Counted from the stretch's first letter, positions 8,955 through 17,395 are shown. The stretch is DNA of 64,000 nt from an uncultured Ruminococcus sp. (GCA_902787145.1 CADAEZ010000004.1:18210-82209); one strand, 5' to 3'. The notes: generated by a model not told the origin, from the letters alone. Numbers and translations: made by a program.

Positions 8955-9227
8955 ATGATTGAGCACGAAATAAACCGGCTGATTCACAAAGCAAAGTACG
9001 ACGAAAACATTAGAAAAGCGCTTTTAGCCACTAAAGACGCCGATGACCCGCTAAAGGCATTCTGCGACTTAGCGGGCGAATTGGGCTACGACATCACACT
9101 CGGTGAGCTGTTCGCCTACGGGATGACGATGAACGACTCAAAGCTCAGGGCGACAAACGGCGGAGGCAGCTTTGAGATTGAGGGCTGGAACGATCTTTAC
9201 GAAAACCTTATAGAGGAACTTTCGTAG
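8955..9227 (+). CDS. Nif11-like small protein (RiPP leader-like)
   Basis: A 90-residue protein whose first ~60 residues match the pattern of the Nif11 / TIGR03798 leader family: a helical acidic segment, then LAGELGYDITLGEL, then a glycine run NGGG at residues 68-71. In RiPP precursors of this family a double glycine marks leader cleavage and the core follows. Here the part after the glycines is only 19 residues, has no cysteine or threonine, and contains GWNDLYE. No modifying enzyme or protease-exporter gene is next to it. It has its own promoter, a GGAGAG binding site and a terminator, so it is a monocistronic unit. It could be a stand-alone Nif11 protein rather than a precursor. Confidence 0.7.
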   Translation: MIEHEINRLIHKAKYDENIRKALLATKDADDPLKAFCDLAGELGYDITLGELFAYGMTMNDSKLRATNGGGSFEIEGWNDLYENLIEELS

Positions 9228-9245
9228 GTTGACGCAAACTAAACA

Positions 9246-9271
9246 GGGCAGAAAGGATAACCTTTCTGCCC
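9246..9271. terminator. Bidirectional terminator between the Nif11-like gene and cysK
   Basis: An 11-bp perfect stem (GGGCAGAAAGG / CCTTTCTGCCC) with an ATAA loop, followed on the plus strand by AAAATTTTT. It lies between convergent genes. Confidence 0.8.
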
Positions 9272-9278
9272 AAAATTT

Positions 9279-10208
9279 TTATTCATCAAAAAGCGGTGTA
9301 GAAAAATATCTCTCGGCTGTGTCGGGAAGCACCGTTACAACGGTCTTGCCTTCGCCGAGCTTTTCCGCCAGTTTAAGCGCCGCGGCTACGTTAGTGCCGC
9401 TGGAGATTCCGCACATAATTCCCTCTTTACGGGCGAGGTCTTTGGCGGTTTCGAGCGCCTCGTCGTCGGTAACGATATAGATATTATCGTAAATATCACG
9501 GTTGAGAATATCGGGAATAATACCGTCGCCGATACCCATTTGCAGGTGGGTTCCGATTGTACCTCCTGCGAGAATCGCGGCGTGCTCGGGCTCTACCGCC
9601 CAGATTTCGATATCCGGATTCTGCGCCTTGAGGGTTTCGCCGATTCCGGTGATTGTGCCGCCGGTGCCGATTCCTGAGCAAAATCCGTCTATCGGCCCCG
9701 CAACCTGCTCCAGAATTTCGAGAGCGGTGTGGTGCTTGTGAGCCTTGACGTTGTTCGGATTTTCAAACTGCTGGGGGACAAAAACGTTTTCGTCCTCTTC
9801 CGCCATTCTGAGAGCGGTTTTGAGGCATTCGTCGATACACTCGCCGATGTCGCCGGCGTCGTGAATCAAAATAACCTCGGCACCGTAGTGACGAACCAGC
9901 TTACGCCTCTCCTCGCTGACGGAATCGGGCATAATAATTATCGTCCTATAGCCTTTAACCGCGCCGACAAGCGCAAGACCAATCCCCTGGTTGCCGCTTG
10001 TAGGCTCGACAATCACGGTATTCTCGTTGATAAGCCCCTGCTCCTCGGCTTTGGAAATCATATTATAGGCGGTACGGGTCTTGATCGACCCTCCGACGTT
10101 CAGCCCTTCGAACTTGACATAGATGTCGGCGTTGCCCTTTTTATTCATTCTGTTAAGTTTTACCATAGGCGTATGGCCTATGGCCTCAAGCACGTTGTTA
10201 TATATCAT
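9279..10208 (-). CDS. cysK: Cysteine synthase A family (O-acetylserine sulfhydrylase-like)
   Basis: A PLP enzyme of 309 residues that normally makes cysteine from O-acetylserine and sulfide. The PLP lysine is K43 in GGSIKTR, and the C-terminal phosphate-binding loop GIGTGGTITG is intact. Two positions differ from the usual CysK sequence: GGSxKDR has Thr at 44 in place of Asp, and the substrate-carboxylate loop TSGNTG reads TSGNQG (70-75). The latter could alter amino-acyl substrate preference. The gene is monocistronic, with its own promoter and the terminator shared with the convergent Nif11-like gene. No cysE or sulfate-assimilation genes are adjacent. Confidence 0.88.
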   Translation of the reverse strand: MIYNNVLEAIGHTPMVKLNRMNKKGNADIYVKFEGLNVGGSIKTRTAYNMISKAEEQGLINENTVIVEPTSGNQGIGLALVGAVKGYRTIIIMPDSVSEERRKLVRHYGAEVILIHDAGDIGECIDECLKTALRMAEEDENVFVPQQFENPNNVKAHKHHTALEILEQVAGPIDGFCSGIGTGGTITGIGETLKAQNPDIEIWAVEPEHAAILAGGTIGTHLQMGIGDGIIPDILNRDIYDNIYIVTDDEALETAKDLARKEGIMCGISSGTNVAAALKLAEKLGEGKTVVTVLPDTAERYFSTPLFDE

Positions 10209-10237
10209 TCTAAAACCCCTAAAAATTACTGGTATAT

Positions 10238-10266
10238 ATTATACATTATTCTATGCGTTTTTTCAA
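10238..10266 (-). promoter_or_regulatory. Promoter of cysK
   Basis: Minus strand TTGAAA (10266-10261), 17-base spacer, TATAAT (10243-10238). Confidence 0.7.
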
Positions 10267-10275
10267 TAGGCGCCT

Positions 10276-11631
10276 TTATTTCACCTTGGTTTTTATTATA
10301 ACAACGTCTTCGTTTCCGCGACTGTCCTCATCCTTGTACATCTCGGTATAGGTAAGCTCTTTTTGCTGGCTCTCGCGGTCTTGTATCTGCTTGACCTTGT
10401 TGTCCGGCCAGATAGAGTAGAGAATTTTAAGAATAATAGGCGTCAAAAGCGACGAGGTTATAATCAGCGGAACTACGGCAAAGTTTATCATCTTTGTGAT
10501 TATTCCGGCTGAAATTCCCTTGTCTGCTACAATCAGCGCTACCTCTCCCCTTGTCATCATTCCGACTCCGACTTTAAGCGAATCGGATTTCGAGAACCGG
10601 CACAGCCGCGCCATTGCTCCGCATCCGATAATCTTGGCGAGCATAGCTACAACCGTGATAACCAGCGCGAAAACAATAATCGACGGGTTCATACCCTTTA
10701 GGTTGGATTTCAGGCCGACGCTGGAGAAAAACACCGGACCGAAAAACATATATAAGCAAATATCGATTTTTTGCTCGATATATGACGCGCTTTTTAGCTC
10801 GCAGAAAATTATTCCGGCAGCATAAGCGCCCGTGATATCGGCGATTCCGAAATAGGTCTCCGCCGCGTACGACAGAAAAAAGCAGAACGCCATAGCTATT
10901 ATCGGGATTGTACGCGTATGGGGACGGCGGTTTTCGAGCCATTTAAACGCCTTATACAGCACAAATCCGACTCCCACCGTTATAACAAAGAACATAAGAA
11001 CTTTAAGCGCAATTATTCCGATACTTTCGTGACTGCCGGATTTTTCGCCCGATTCCGAAATTGTTATCACAAATGTCAGCGCAATAATGCCGATGATATC
11101 GTCGATAATAGCCGCCGACAAAATGGTATTGCCGACCTTAGAACGCAGATAACCAAGCTCCTTAAGAGCCTGAACCGTAATGCTTACTGAGGTCGCCGCC
11201 AGGATAGTGCCGACGACAAGCGCCTCGTATATCCTGTGTCCGTTATCGAAGCCGAACAAAAGGTAAACTCCCGTACCGGCTCCAAGCGGAACTACGACTC
11301 CGGCAAGAGCTACCATAAACGCCACGGGACCTATCTTAAGCAGTTCCTTTAGATTTGTGCCGAGACCCGCGGAGAACATCAGCATAATTACGCCGATTTC
11401 GGCAATTGTGCGAATCGACAATCCATACTCCGGATTGCTGATGTCGATAAGATTAAATACGCAGGGTCCAAGCAAAAGTCCCGCGACAATCTCGCCGACA
11501 ACCTGGGGCATTTGCAGCTTTCTGGCACAAAGTCCGAGGAATTTAGCAAGACAAAACACAAGGGCGAGCGGAAACAGGATTCTGAACAACTCGACCTTTC
11601 CAATATAGCTTTGTATAGCGTGTATATCCAT
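10276..11631 (-). CDS. Cation:proton antiporter, CPA2/KefB-type
   Basis: A 451-residue integral membrane protein with about 12 hydrophobic segments and the Na+/H+ exchanger domain of the CPA2 family. Conserved features include the helix with EIVAGLLLGP near residue 46, the unwound-helix region AAIIDDIIGIIAL with its acidic pair near residue 174, and the TRGEVALIVAD segment near residue 367. It ends in a ~50-residue charged cytoplasmic tail without a TrkA-N nucleotide-binding domain, unlike full KefB/KefC. The likely role is Na+ or K+ efflux in exchange for protons. It has its own promoter. Confidence 0.88.
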   Translation of the reverse strand: MDIHAIQSYIGKVELFRILFPLALVFCLAKFLGLCARKLQMPQVVGEIVAGLLLGPCVFNLIDISNPEYGLSIRTIAEIGVIMLMFSAGLGTNLKELLKIGPVAFMVALAGVVVPLGAGTGVYLLFGFDNGHRIYEALVVGTILAATSVSITVQALKELGYLRSKVGNTILSAAIIDDIIGIIALTFVITISESGEKSGSHESIGIIALKVLMFFVITVGVGFVLYKAFKWLENRRPHTRTIPIIAMAFCFFLSYAAETYFGIADITGAYAAGIIFCELKSASYIEQKIDICLYMFFGPVFFSSVGLKSNLKGMNPSIIVFALVITVVAMLAKIIGCGAMARLCRFSKSDSLKVGVGMMTRGEVALIVADKGISAGIITKMINFAVVPLIITSSLLTPIILKILYSIWPDNKVKQIQDRESQQKELTYTEMYKDEDSRGNEDVVIIKTKVK

Positions 11632-11652
11632 TTATATCACTTCCAAAAGCAA

Positions 11653-11681
11653 ATTTTATCACAAACATCCGCCAAAATCAA
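11653..11681 (-). promoter_or_regulatory. Promoter of the antiporter gene
   Basis: Minus strand TTGATT (11681-11676), 17-base spacer, TAAAAT (11658-11653). Confidence 0.6.
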
Positions 11682-11704
11682 GGCAATACCGAGTTATTTT
11701 GCAA

Positions 11705-11737
11705 AAACGAACGCTCCCCGTCGGGGAGCGTTCGTTT
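11705..11737 (-). terminator. Terminator of the UgpC/MsmK-type gene
   Basis: A 15-bp perfect stem (AAACGAACGCTCCCC with its complement) and a 3-base loop, continuing into TTTTTGC on the minus strand, about 60 bases after the ATPase stop codon. Confidence 0.85.
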
Positions 11738-11793
11738 AAAAAGGATTTATTTCCAACTCTATCGATCCATACCAATAAAATTGGTGCTAAAAA

Positions 11794-12903
11794 TCAGTTT
11801 GTGATAGTCTGTTCTGTTTCCTTGTCAAATACGTGAATCTTAGAAAGATCAAACGCAACCTTGATGTTGTCGCCCGGCTTAGCAGTAGAAGCGGGATCAA
11901 CACGAGCTGTAATCGGAGCGCCGTTGATATTGAGATAGAGATAAATCTCAGCGCCCATAAGCTCTGTTACGTCAACATTAGCTGTGATAATAGTCTTAGG
12001 ATCAACCTTAGCGAGGAAGTCGGGTTCGTCGTGAACGTGCTCAGGACGGATACCGAATGTAACTTCCTTGCCTACATAAGCCTCAAGGCCCTTGCTCTTG
12101 TCAGCCGGGAGAGGAATCTCGTAAGCGTCAAACTTAAGAGCGAGACCGCTGCCGGACTTAACAACTGTAGCGTTGGCAAAGTTCATCTGTGGTGAGCCGA
12201 TGAAGCCCGCAACGAACTCGTTGCAAGGTGAGTCGTAAAGGTTCTGAGGTGTATCAACCTGCTGGATGAAGCCGTCCTTCATAACAACGATACGTGTACC
12301 CATTGTCATAGCCTCAGTCTGGTCATGTGTTACATAGATAAATGTTGTGCCGAGTCTCTGATAAAGCTTGGAAATCTCTGTACGCATCTGTGCGCGGAGC
12401 TTGGCGTCGAGGTTGGAGAGAGGCTCGTCAAGAAGGAATACCTTAGGATCACGAACGATTGCTCGTCCGAGAGCAACACGCTGTCTCTGTCCACCGGAGA
12501 GAGCCTTAGGCTTTCTGTCGAGATACTGCTCGATTCCGAGGATACGAGCTGCTTCCTCTACTCTTCTCTTAATCTCCTCCTTAGGAGTTTTTCTGAGCTT
12601 GAGTCCGAATGCCATATTGTCATATACAGACATATGAGGATAAAGAGCGTAGTTCTGGAAAACCATCGCGATATCTCTGTCCTTCGGTGTAACATCGTTA
12701 CAAAGCTTGTCACCGATATAGAGCTCACCCTTGGAGATGTCCTCAAGACCCGCGATCATACGAAGTGTGGTTGATTTACCGCAGCCTGAAGGTCCAACAA
12801 GGATAATAAACTCTTTGTCGTCGATTTCAAGGTTAAAATCTGTTACGGCTACAACATCGCCGTCATAGATTTTATAAACGTGTTTTAAACTAACATTTGC
12901 CAT
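11794..12903 (-). CDS. ugpC: Sugar ABC transporter ATPase, UgpC/MsmK/MalK type
   Basis: A 369-residue ATPase with Walker A GPSGCGKST near residue 38, the signature LSGGQRQRVALGRA near 136, Walker B VFLLDEP near 155, the H-loop YVTHDQTEA, and a C-terminal TOBE/regulatory domain (about 240-365). This family energises carbohydrate or glycerol-phosphate importers. No permease or binding-protein gene is adjacent, and the gene is monocistronic with its own promoter and strong terminator. That fits a shared ATPase serving several sugar transporters, as described for MsmK in streptococci; this use is inferred. Confidence 0.92.
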   Translation of the reverse strand: MANVSLKHVYKIYDGDVVAVTDFNLEIDDKEFIILVGPSGCGKSTTLRMIAGLEDISKGELYIGDKLCNDVTPKDRDIAMVFQNYALYPHMSVYDNMAFGLKLRKTPKEEIKRRVEEAARILGIEQYLDRKPKALSGGQRQRVALGRAIVRDPKVFLLDEPLSNLDAKLRAQMRTEISKLYQRLGTTFIYVTHDQTEAMTMGTRIVVMKDGFIQQVDTPQNLYDSPCNEFVAGFIGSPQMNFANATVVKSGSGLALKFDAYEIPLPADKSKGLEAYVGKEVTFGIRPEHVHDEPDFLAKVDPKTIITANVDVTELMGAEIYLYLNINGAPITARVDPASTAKPGDNIKVAFDLSKIHVFDKETEQTITN

Positions 12904-12953
12904 ACACTATTCCTCCATAGGTATAAATATAATTTCACATACACTATTCTACC

Positions 12954-12982
12954 ACTATAATCCGAAATTTACCATTTGTAAA
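12954..12982 (-). promoter_or_regulatory. Promoter of the UgpC/MsmK-type gene
   Basis: Minus strand TTTACA (12982-12977), 17-base spacer, TATAGT (12959-12954); GGAGG ribosome binding site downstream. Confidence 0.6.
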
Positions 12983-13041
12983 GTGAACAAAGTTTAGTCC
13001 CTCTTTTTAGCTAAAATGGGGAGGGTGTCAAAACCAAAGGC

Positions 13042-13761
13042 TTATTTTTGTGCTATTTGCTGAGAAAAAATTACAGTTTGTTCATCTTTTGACAGCTCCC
13101 GGCACTCTCCTTCGTTCAAATTGCTATCCAGCTCCAGTCCGCCTATTTTGACTCTTTTCAGGTATTTTACGGTCATTTCGCAGGCCGCGAACATCTTTTT
13201 TACCTGATGAAATCTGCCCTCGCATATTTCGACATATGCCCTGCAGCCGCCCAAAAGCTCAAGTTTCGCGGGCAGACATTTTGTATTATCCCTGAAAACT
13301 ATGCCGTTTTCGAAGGCTTTTACCGTGTTTTCGTCCGGATTCTTGTCGAGCTCGGCGTAGTATTTTTTGTAGATTTTCTTTTTAGGCGACATAAGCCTGT
13401 GGGCGAAATCGCCGTCGTCGGTTATTATAAGCAACCCGACCGTATCCTTGTCAAGTCTGCCGGCAGGGAAAATTCCGGGTCTTTTATACTCATCGGGTAT
13501 AAGGTCGATAACTGTTTCGTCCAGATTATCCTCTGTAGCTGACACAACACCTGACGGTTTGTTCATCATAAGATAGATATGCTTTTTAAAATCCAGGGCT
13601 TGTCCCCTTAGCTCGACCACGCATGTTTCGGGGTCGAGCTTAAAATCCGGCTTGGTTATAACCTCGCCGTCGACTTTTACAAGCTTTTGCCGAATCAGCT
13701 TGCCCGCTTCCTTACGTGAGCAGATATTCTGCGACACCAGTATTTTGTCGAGTCTTTCCAT
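13042..13761 (-). CDS. rsuA: 16S rRNA pseudouridine synthase, RsuA/RluB family
   Basis: A 239-residue protein with an N-terminal S4 RNA-binding domain (about 1-58) and a pseudouridine synthase domain carrying the catalytic-aspartate motif GRLDKDTVGLLIITDDG near residue 100. The length and the S4 plus synthase layout fit RsuA, which modifies U516 of 16S rRNA; RluB-type specificity cannot be excluded by eye. It starts 1 base after the DUF4830 gene and ends the thioesterase-HAD-DUF4830-rsuA operon. Confidence 0.88.
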   Translation of the reverse strand: MERLDKILVSQNICSRKEAGKLIRQKLVKVDGEVITKPDFKLDPETCVVELRGQALDFKKHIYLMMNKPSGVVSATEDNLDETVIDLIPDEYKRPGIFPAGRLDKDTVGLLIITDDGDFAHRLMSPKKKIYKKYYAELDKNPDENTVKAFENGIVFRDNTKCLPAKLELLGGCRAYVEICEGRFHQVKKMFAACEMTVKYLKRVKIGGLELDSNLNEGECRELSKDEQTVIFSQQIAQK

Positions 13762-13762
13762 A

Positions 13763-14227
13763 CTATCCCAACTCTCTGTACTTTTCTCCGTATTCTCCGG
13801 AGCCTATATGTCCGCCGATAACGTGGCCTTTATACGCCAGGAGTGTAACGTATTCGCCGGAGCCCTTTTCTTTATATATGATACGCTCGGCCTTGCAGCC
13901 CTTGAATCGCGAAAGGTCGAAGCCTGTTCTCTTTTGCAGTTCGTTGTATTCGCCGTAAACCTCGCCAAAGTCCGCGGGAATGGTTACGATATCCTTTTTT
14001 ACCGGTTTTTTCTCTATGCTGACGCCGAATTGCTTCAGAAATCCGACGGCGGAATCATTGTCGCTGATTTCGGTATAGAATCTGACGCCGTCGTTGTTAA
14101 CGGCATAGGGAGGTATGCTCTCGCGCCGGTCACATCCGATAACCGAGCATACCGTCACCAGAACCGCCGCCGTGATCACCGCGAAAATCACCCTGCCGAG
14201 CTTATTGCCAAACGAAAAAACAACCAT
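13763..14227 (-). CDS. DUF4830-like membrane-anchored or exported protein
   Basis: About 154 residues with an N-terminal hydrophobic segment (VIFAVITAAVLVTVCSVIG) that anchors or exports it, and an extracellular domain with YNELQKRTGFDLSRFKGC, a pattern I associate with the DUF4830 family of clostridia. The function of that family is unknown. I chose the ATG preceded by GGGTGAT; a GTG four codons upstream is possible. It lies between HAD phosphatase and rsuA genes in a four-gene operon. Confidence 0.65.
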   Translation of the reverse strand: MVVFSFGNKLGRVIFAVITAAVLVTVCSVIGCDRRESIPPYAVNNDGVRFYTEISDNDSAVGFLKQFGVSIEKKPVKKDIVTIPADFGEVYGEYNELQKRTGFDLSRFKGCKAERIIYKEKGSGEYVTLLAYKGHVIGGHIGSGEYGEKYRELG

Positions 14228-14266
14228 ATTATCACCCACATATACATATGCGGATGACCTGATGAT

Positions 14267-14908
14267 TTATAACAAATCCAATATTTCCTCCGGCGAATTC
14301 GCCCACGATACGGGCTTGTACTTTTTCATTAGCCTGTCGTCGCCGTAGCCGTAGGAGCAGGCGATAAAGTCTACTCCGCACTCAAAGGCTCCCTTTGCGT
14401 CGTACCAGGTATCGCCGAGCATTACCGCCTCGTCCGGGTTTCCGTCCAGTGTATGAACCGCATACGGAATGATATCCTTTTTGTCCTTTCGGGTGCTGTC
14501 GCGGTTTGAACCGCAAATCGCGTCAAAATACCCGTCCAGTCCCAGTTCGCTTATCACGATTTCGGCGGTCTGCTCCAGCTTTGAGGTGCATACCGCAAGC
14601 TTGTAACCTCGCTGCCTGAGCTTTTTCAGAACTTCGGGAATACCGTCGTAGACCTTGTTCATCAGCTTGCCTTTTTCGGCGTAGTTGTTTTTATAGACCT
14701 CGTAACCCTCGTCACAATCCTCCTCGCGAAACCCGCAGAGGTTGAGCAGAGTATCCTTCAGCGGAGGGCCTATGTATTTTGTATAATCGGACAAATCGAC
14801 GCCCTCAACACCGAATTTTTCGAGTGTTTTTTCGAGCGACCAGCGGATTCCCTCTGCGCTTTGCGATATAGTGCCGTCCAAATCAAACAGAATATACTTA
14901 TACTTCAA
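14267..14908 (-). CDS. HAD hydrolase, phosphoglycolate phosphatase-like
   Basis: A 213-residue HAD-superfamily phosphatase. Motif I is FDLDGT near residues 8-13, motif II CTSK near 108, a lysine region around 140 is motif III, and motif IV is MLGDTWYDAKGA near 163. The helical cap domain (about 15-85) places it near Gph/PGMB phosphatases. The substrate is unknown. Its first 11 bases overlap the end of the thioesterase gene, so the two are translationally coupled. Confidence 0.88.
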   Translation of the reverse strand: MKYKYILFDLDGTISQSAEGIRWSLEKTLEKFGVEGVDLSDYTKYIGPPLKDTLLNLCGFREEDCDEGYEVYKNNYAEKGKLMNKVYDGIPEVLKKLRQRGYKLAVCTSKLEQTAEIVISELGLDGYFDAICGSNRDSTRKDKKDIIPYAVHTLDGNPDEAVMLGDTWYDAKGAFECGVDFIACSYGYGDDRLMKKYKPVSWANSPEEILDLL

Positions 14909-15290
14909 ATTTTTCGTCCGCCTTTTTCTGGAATTTATCGGCTTTTACACTCGCGCGGGTGTGGATGCCTCTGGCTATAACGCCGAGCTTGTCCTCTGCT
15001 TCGACGTTAAAGTGATAGAAACGGTCGTCGTCTATCCCCGTGAGCTCCGCGGTAAATTTAACCTCGGCTCCGAGCGGAGTGGGGCTTATATGCTCGACGT
15101 TCACCATAGTTCCGACTGTCGTAATACCCTCCGGCAATCCCTTTTGCGCAAGCTCAAGCGAAGCCTCCTCCATAAACGCCACCACCATCGGGGTAGCAAA
15201 AACCTCCAGGCATCCGCTTTTCATCGAGCTTGCGAGGTATTCTTTTTTGACTATTGTATATATCTCGTATTTATCTCCTATATTCAGCAT
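14898..15290 (-). CDS. Hotdog-fold thioesterase, FlK-like
   Basis: A 130-residue hotdog-fold protein of the fluoroacetyl-CoA thioesterase-like family. The helix MVVAFMEEASLELAQKGLP near residue 35 and the strand TTVGTMVNVEHISPTPLG near 57 match that group, which contains many general acyl-CoA thioesterases. Real fluoroacetate resistance is not implied. It is the first gene of the operon ending in rsuA and has a promoter overlapping that of the divergent DUF1624 gene. Confidence 0.8.
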   Translation of the reverse strand: MLNIGDKYEIYTIVKKEYLASSMKSGCLEVFATPMVVAFMEEASLELAQKGLPEGITTVGTMVNVEHISPTPLGAEVKFTAELTGIDDDRFYHFNVEAEDKLGVIARGIHTRASVKADKFQKKADEKFEV

Positions 15291-15322
15291 TGGATTTTCC
15301 TTTCTTTTTTTTAATAATATGG

Positions 15323-15355
15323 TATAATAATAGCAATAAACTCGAAAATGTTCAA
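15323..15355. promoter_or_regulatory. Overlapping divergent promoters (thioesterase operon and DUF1624 gene)
   Basis: Minus strand: TTGAAC (15355-15350), 17-base spacer, TATTAT (15332-15327). Plus strand: TATAAT at 15323-15328 with only a weak -35. The -10 elements overlap, so the two transcripts probably compete. Confidence 0.5.
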
Positions 15356-15370
15356 GTAAGGAGAGTAATT

Positions 15371-16120
15371 TTGGAGAAAAAAAGAATCAGTATCATAGAC
15401 GAGGCAAGAGGTCTGTGTATTATATTTGTCGTAATATATCACCTTTTCTACTCGCTAGCGATGATTTTTAACGTTGAGAGCATATACGAGAGCTTTCGGA
15501 TCATGCGGATTTTTCAACCCATTCTACCGACATTGTTCATATTTATATCGGGAATTTCCTTTCAGCTCAGCCGCAGCAACATCAAGCGCGGATTTATGCT
15601 GCTGATAATTTCTGCTCTGATGACGGCAGTACTGCTGATATTTATGCCGTCGCAGGTTATCTGGTTCGGTATCCTGCATTTTCTTGCAATCTCGCACATA
15701 ATCTGCGGACTGCTCAAAAAACCGATTGACAAAATCCCGGCCATAGCCGGGCTGATTGTATGTGTAATACTGTTCTTCCTGACCTGCAATATCCAGCGCG
15801 GATATCTGGGTTTCGAGGGACTATGGGCAGTTGATCTGCCGTCAACGCTGTACCAGACCTACTTCACCGTACCGCTCGGATTCTGTCCGCCGGGATTCTA
15901 CTCCGCCGATTTTTTCCCGATTTTGCCGTGGATTTTCCTTTTCATAGCCGGCACAATCGTCGGGCGCTATGTCCAAAACCTCCCCGACTCGCTCATAAAG
16001 CCTCACATAAAGCCCCTCGCCTTTATCGGCCGGCACACGCTGATAATATATTTAGCGCATCAGCCGATAATCGTAGGAATCGGGTATTTGATTCTGGAGA
16101 TAAAAAATAAGAGCGGATAA
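15371..16120 (+). CDS. DUF1624 membrane protein (acyltransferase-like)
   Basis: A polytopic membrane protein of about 249 residues with 7-8 hydrophobic segments. It opens with RISIIDEARGLCIIFVVIYH, the pattern of the DUF1624 / heparan-alpha-glucosaminide N-acetyltransferase-like family, and ends with a segment containing IYLAHQP, also typical. These proteins are thought to move acyl groups across the membrane, but the substrate is unknown. The start is a TTG with AAGGAGAG 5 bases upstream; an upstream ATG reading in the same frame has no binding site. It is monocistronic. Confidence 0.8.
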   Translation: MEKKRISIIDEARGLCIIFVVIYHLFYSLAMIFNVESIYESFRIMRIFQPILPTLFIFISGISFQLSRSNIKRGFMLLIISALMTAVLLIFMPSQVIWFGILHFLAISHIICGLLKKPIDKIPAIAGLIVCVILFFLTCNIQRGYLGFEGLWAVDLPSTLYQTYFTVPLGFCPPGFYSADFFPILPWIFLFIAGTIVGRYVQNLPDSLIKPHIKPLAFIGRHTLIIYLAHQPIIVGIGYLILEIKNKSG

Positions 16121-16155
16121 CCCGTTTTGAATCACAAATCAAATCAGTTATCCCC

Positions 16156-16183
16156 GAAAAGCGCGCCCCGCGGCACGCTTTTC
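16156..16183 (+). terminator. Probable terminator of the DUF1624 gene
   Basis: GAAAAGCG and CGCTTTTC arms enclose a smaller GCC/GGC stem with one C-A mismatch. The following T tract is short. Confidence 0.5.
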
Positions 16184-16185
16184 TA

Positions 16186-16214
16186 TTGATATTTCACGGC
16201 GTATGTGTTATAAT
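16186..16214 (+). promoter_or_regulatory. Promoter of ychF
   Basis: TTGATA (16186-16191), 17-base spacer, TATAAT (16209-16214); followed by AAAGGAG before the ATG. Confidence 0.7.
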
Positions 16215-16249
16215 TTGTTTTCGTAAATCGTGTAAAAGGAGTTTAATAT

Positions 16250-17344
16250 ATGAAACTAGGTATTGTAGGTCTTCCGAACGTCGGAAAAAGCACGCTTTTT
16301 AACGCTATCACCAACGCGGGCGCTCAGTCGGCTAACTATCCGTTCTGTACTATCGAGCCGAATGTCGGCGTTGTTGCCGTGCCGGATAAGCGTCTCGACA
16401 AGCTTGCCGAGATGTATGACCCCGAAAAATACACCCCGGCTATGATTGAGTTTGTCGACATCGCCGGACTCGTCAAGGGCGCGTCCAAGGGCGAGGGTCT
16501 GGGCAACAAGTTCCTGGCCAACATCCGCGAGTGCGACGCTATCGTACACGTCGTACGCTGTTTCGAGAACACCGATATCGTCCATGTCGACGGCTCTATC
16601 GACCCGAGGCGCGATATCGAGACAATAAACCTGGAGCTGATTCTCTCCGACGCCGAAATGCTCGAAAGAAGAATCGAAAAAACAAAGAAGCTTATAAAAG
16701 GCGATAAAAAATACCAGACTGACCTTGAGCTTTTCGAGAGGGTTCTCGAGGCGCTCAACGCCGGAAAATCCGCGCGTTCCGTCGAGATGGATGAGGAAGA
16801 AAAGAAAATTATCAGCGAAGTTGCCCTGCTCACCACCAAGCCGATTATCTACGCCGCCAATATGAGCGACGAGGACTTTTCGAACGGCATCGAGGGCAAC
16901 AGCTTCCTTGAGGTCGTAAAACAGGTAGCTGCCGAAGAAAACGCCGGAGTGCTGCCGATTTGCGCGGAGATTGAGTCCGAAATCGTGGATATGGACGACG
17001 AAGAAAAGGAAATCTTCCTCGGCGACCTCGGACTGGAGGAAAGCGGACTCGACCGCCTTATCAAGGAGTGCTACTCCCTGCTCGGACTTATAAGCTACCT
17101 TACCGCCGGCAAACCTGAGGTCAGGGCGTGGACTATAAAGAACGGCACCAAGGCTCCGCAGGCCGCCGGAAAAATCCACACAGACTTCGAGCGAGGCTTT
17201 ATCCGCGCCGAGGTAGTCAGCTTTGACGACCTGATGGAATGCGGCTCGATTGCCGCCGCAAAGGAAAAGGGTCTTTACCGCAGCGAGGGCAAGGACTATG
17301 TTATGAAGGACGGCGACGTCGTACTATTCCGCTTCAACGTATAA
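16250..17344 (+). CDS. ychF: Redox-regulated ATPase/GTPase YchF
   Basis: A 364-residue Obg-family P-loop protein of exactly the usual length. The G1 motif is GLPNVGKST near residue 6, the switch region holds NYPFCTIEPNVG, G3 is DIAGLVKGASKGEGLG, and a TGS domain occupies the last ~85 residues (from LISYLTAGKPEVRAW). YchF prefers ATP over GTP in several bacteria and is linked to ribosomes and oxidative stress. It is monocistronic, with a consensus promoter and a strong terminator. Confidence 0.96.
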   Translation: MKLGIVGLPNVGKSTLFNAITNAGAQSANYPFCTIEPNVGVVAVPDKRLDKLAEMYDPEKYTPAMIEFVDIAGLVKGASKGEGLGNKFLANIRECDAIVHVVRCFENTDIVHVDGSIDPRRDIETINLELILSDAEMLERRIEKTKKLIKGDKKYQTDLELFERVLEALNAGKSARSVEMDEEEKKIISEVALLTTKPIIYAANMSDEDFSNGIEGNSFLEVVKQVAAEENAGVLPICAEIESEIVDMDDEEKEIFLGDLGLEESGLDRLIKECYSLLGLISYLTAGKPEVRAWTIKNGTKAPQAAGKIHTDFERGFIRAEVVSFDDLMECGSIAAAKEKGLYRSEGKDYVMKDGDVVLFRFNV

Positions 17345-17364
17345 TCAATGTATATTTTACACAA

Positions 17365-17395
17365 AAATCCCACCGAAAATTTTTCGGCGGGATTT
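17365..17395 (+). terminator. Terminator of ychF
   Basis: AAATCCC-A-CCGAAA pairs with TTTCGG-C-GGGATTT, one A/C mismatch, followed by CTTTGTTTT. Confidence 0.8.

Noticed and set aside
14898-15290. Annotation as a fluoroacetyl-CoA thioesterase for fluoroacetate resistance
   Set aside because: Only family-level similarity is visible; most such proteins in gut bacteria are generic thioesterases.
15254-15370. N-terminal extension of the DUF1624 protein
   Set aside because: The upstream ATG lacks a binding site and lies upstream of the likely promoter, whereas the TTG at 15371 has AAGGAGAG.
16256-17179. 307-codon minus-strand frame opposite ychF
   Set aside because: The opposite strand encodes a complete YchF with all motifs; the shadow arises from codon bias.
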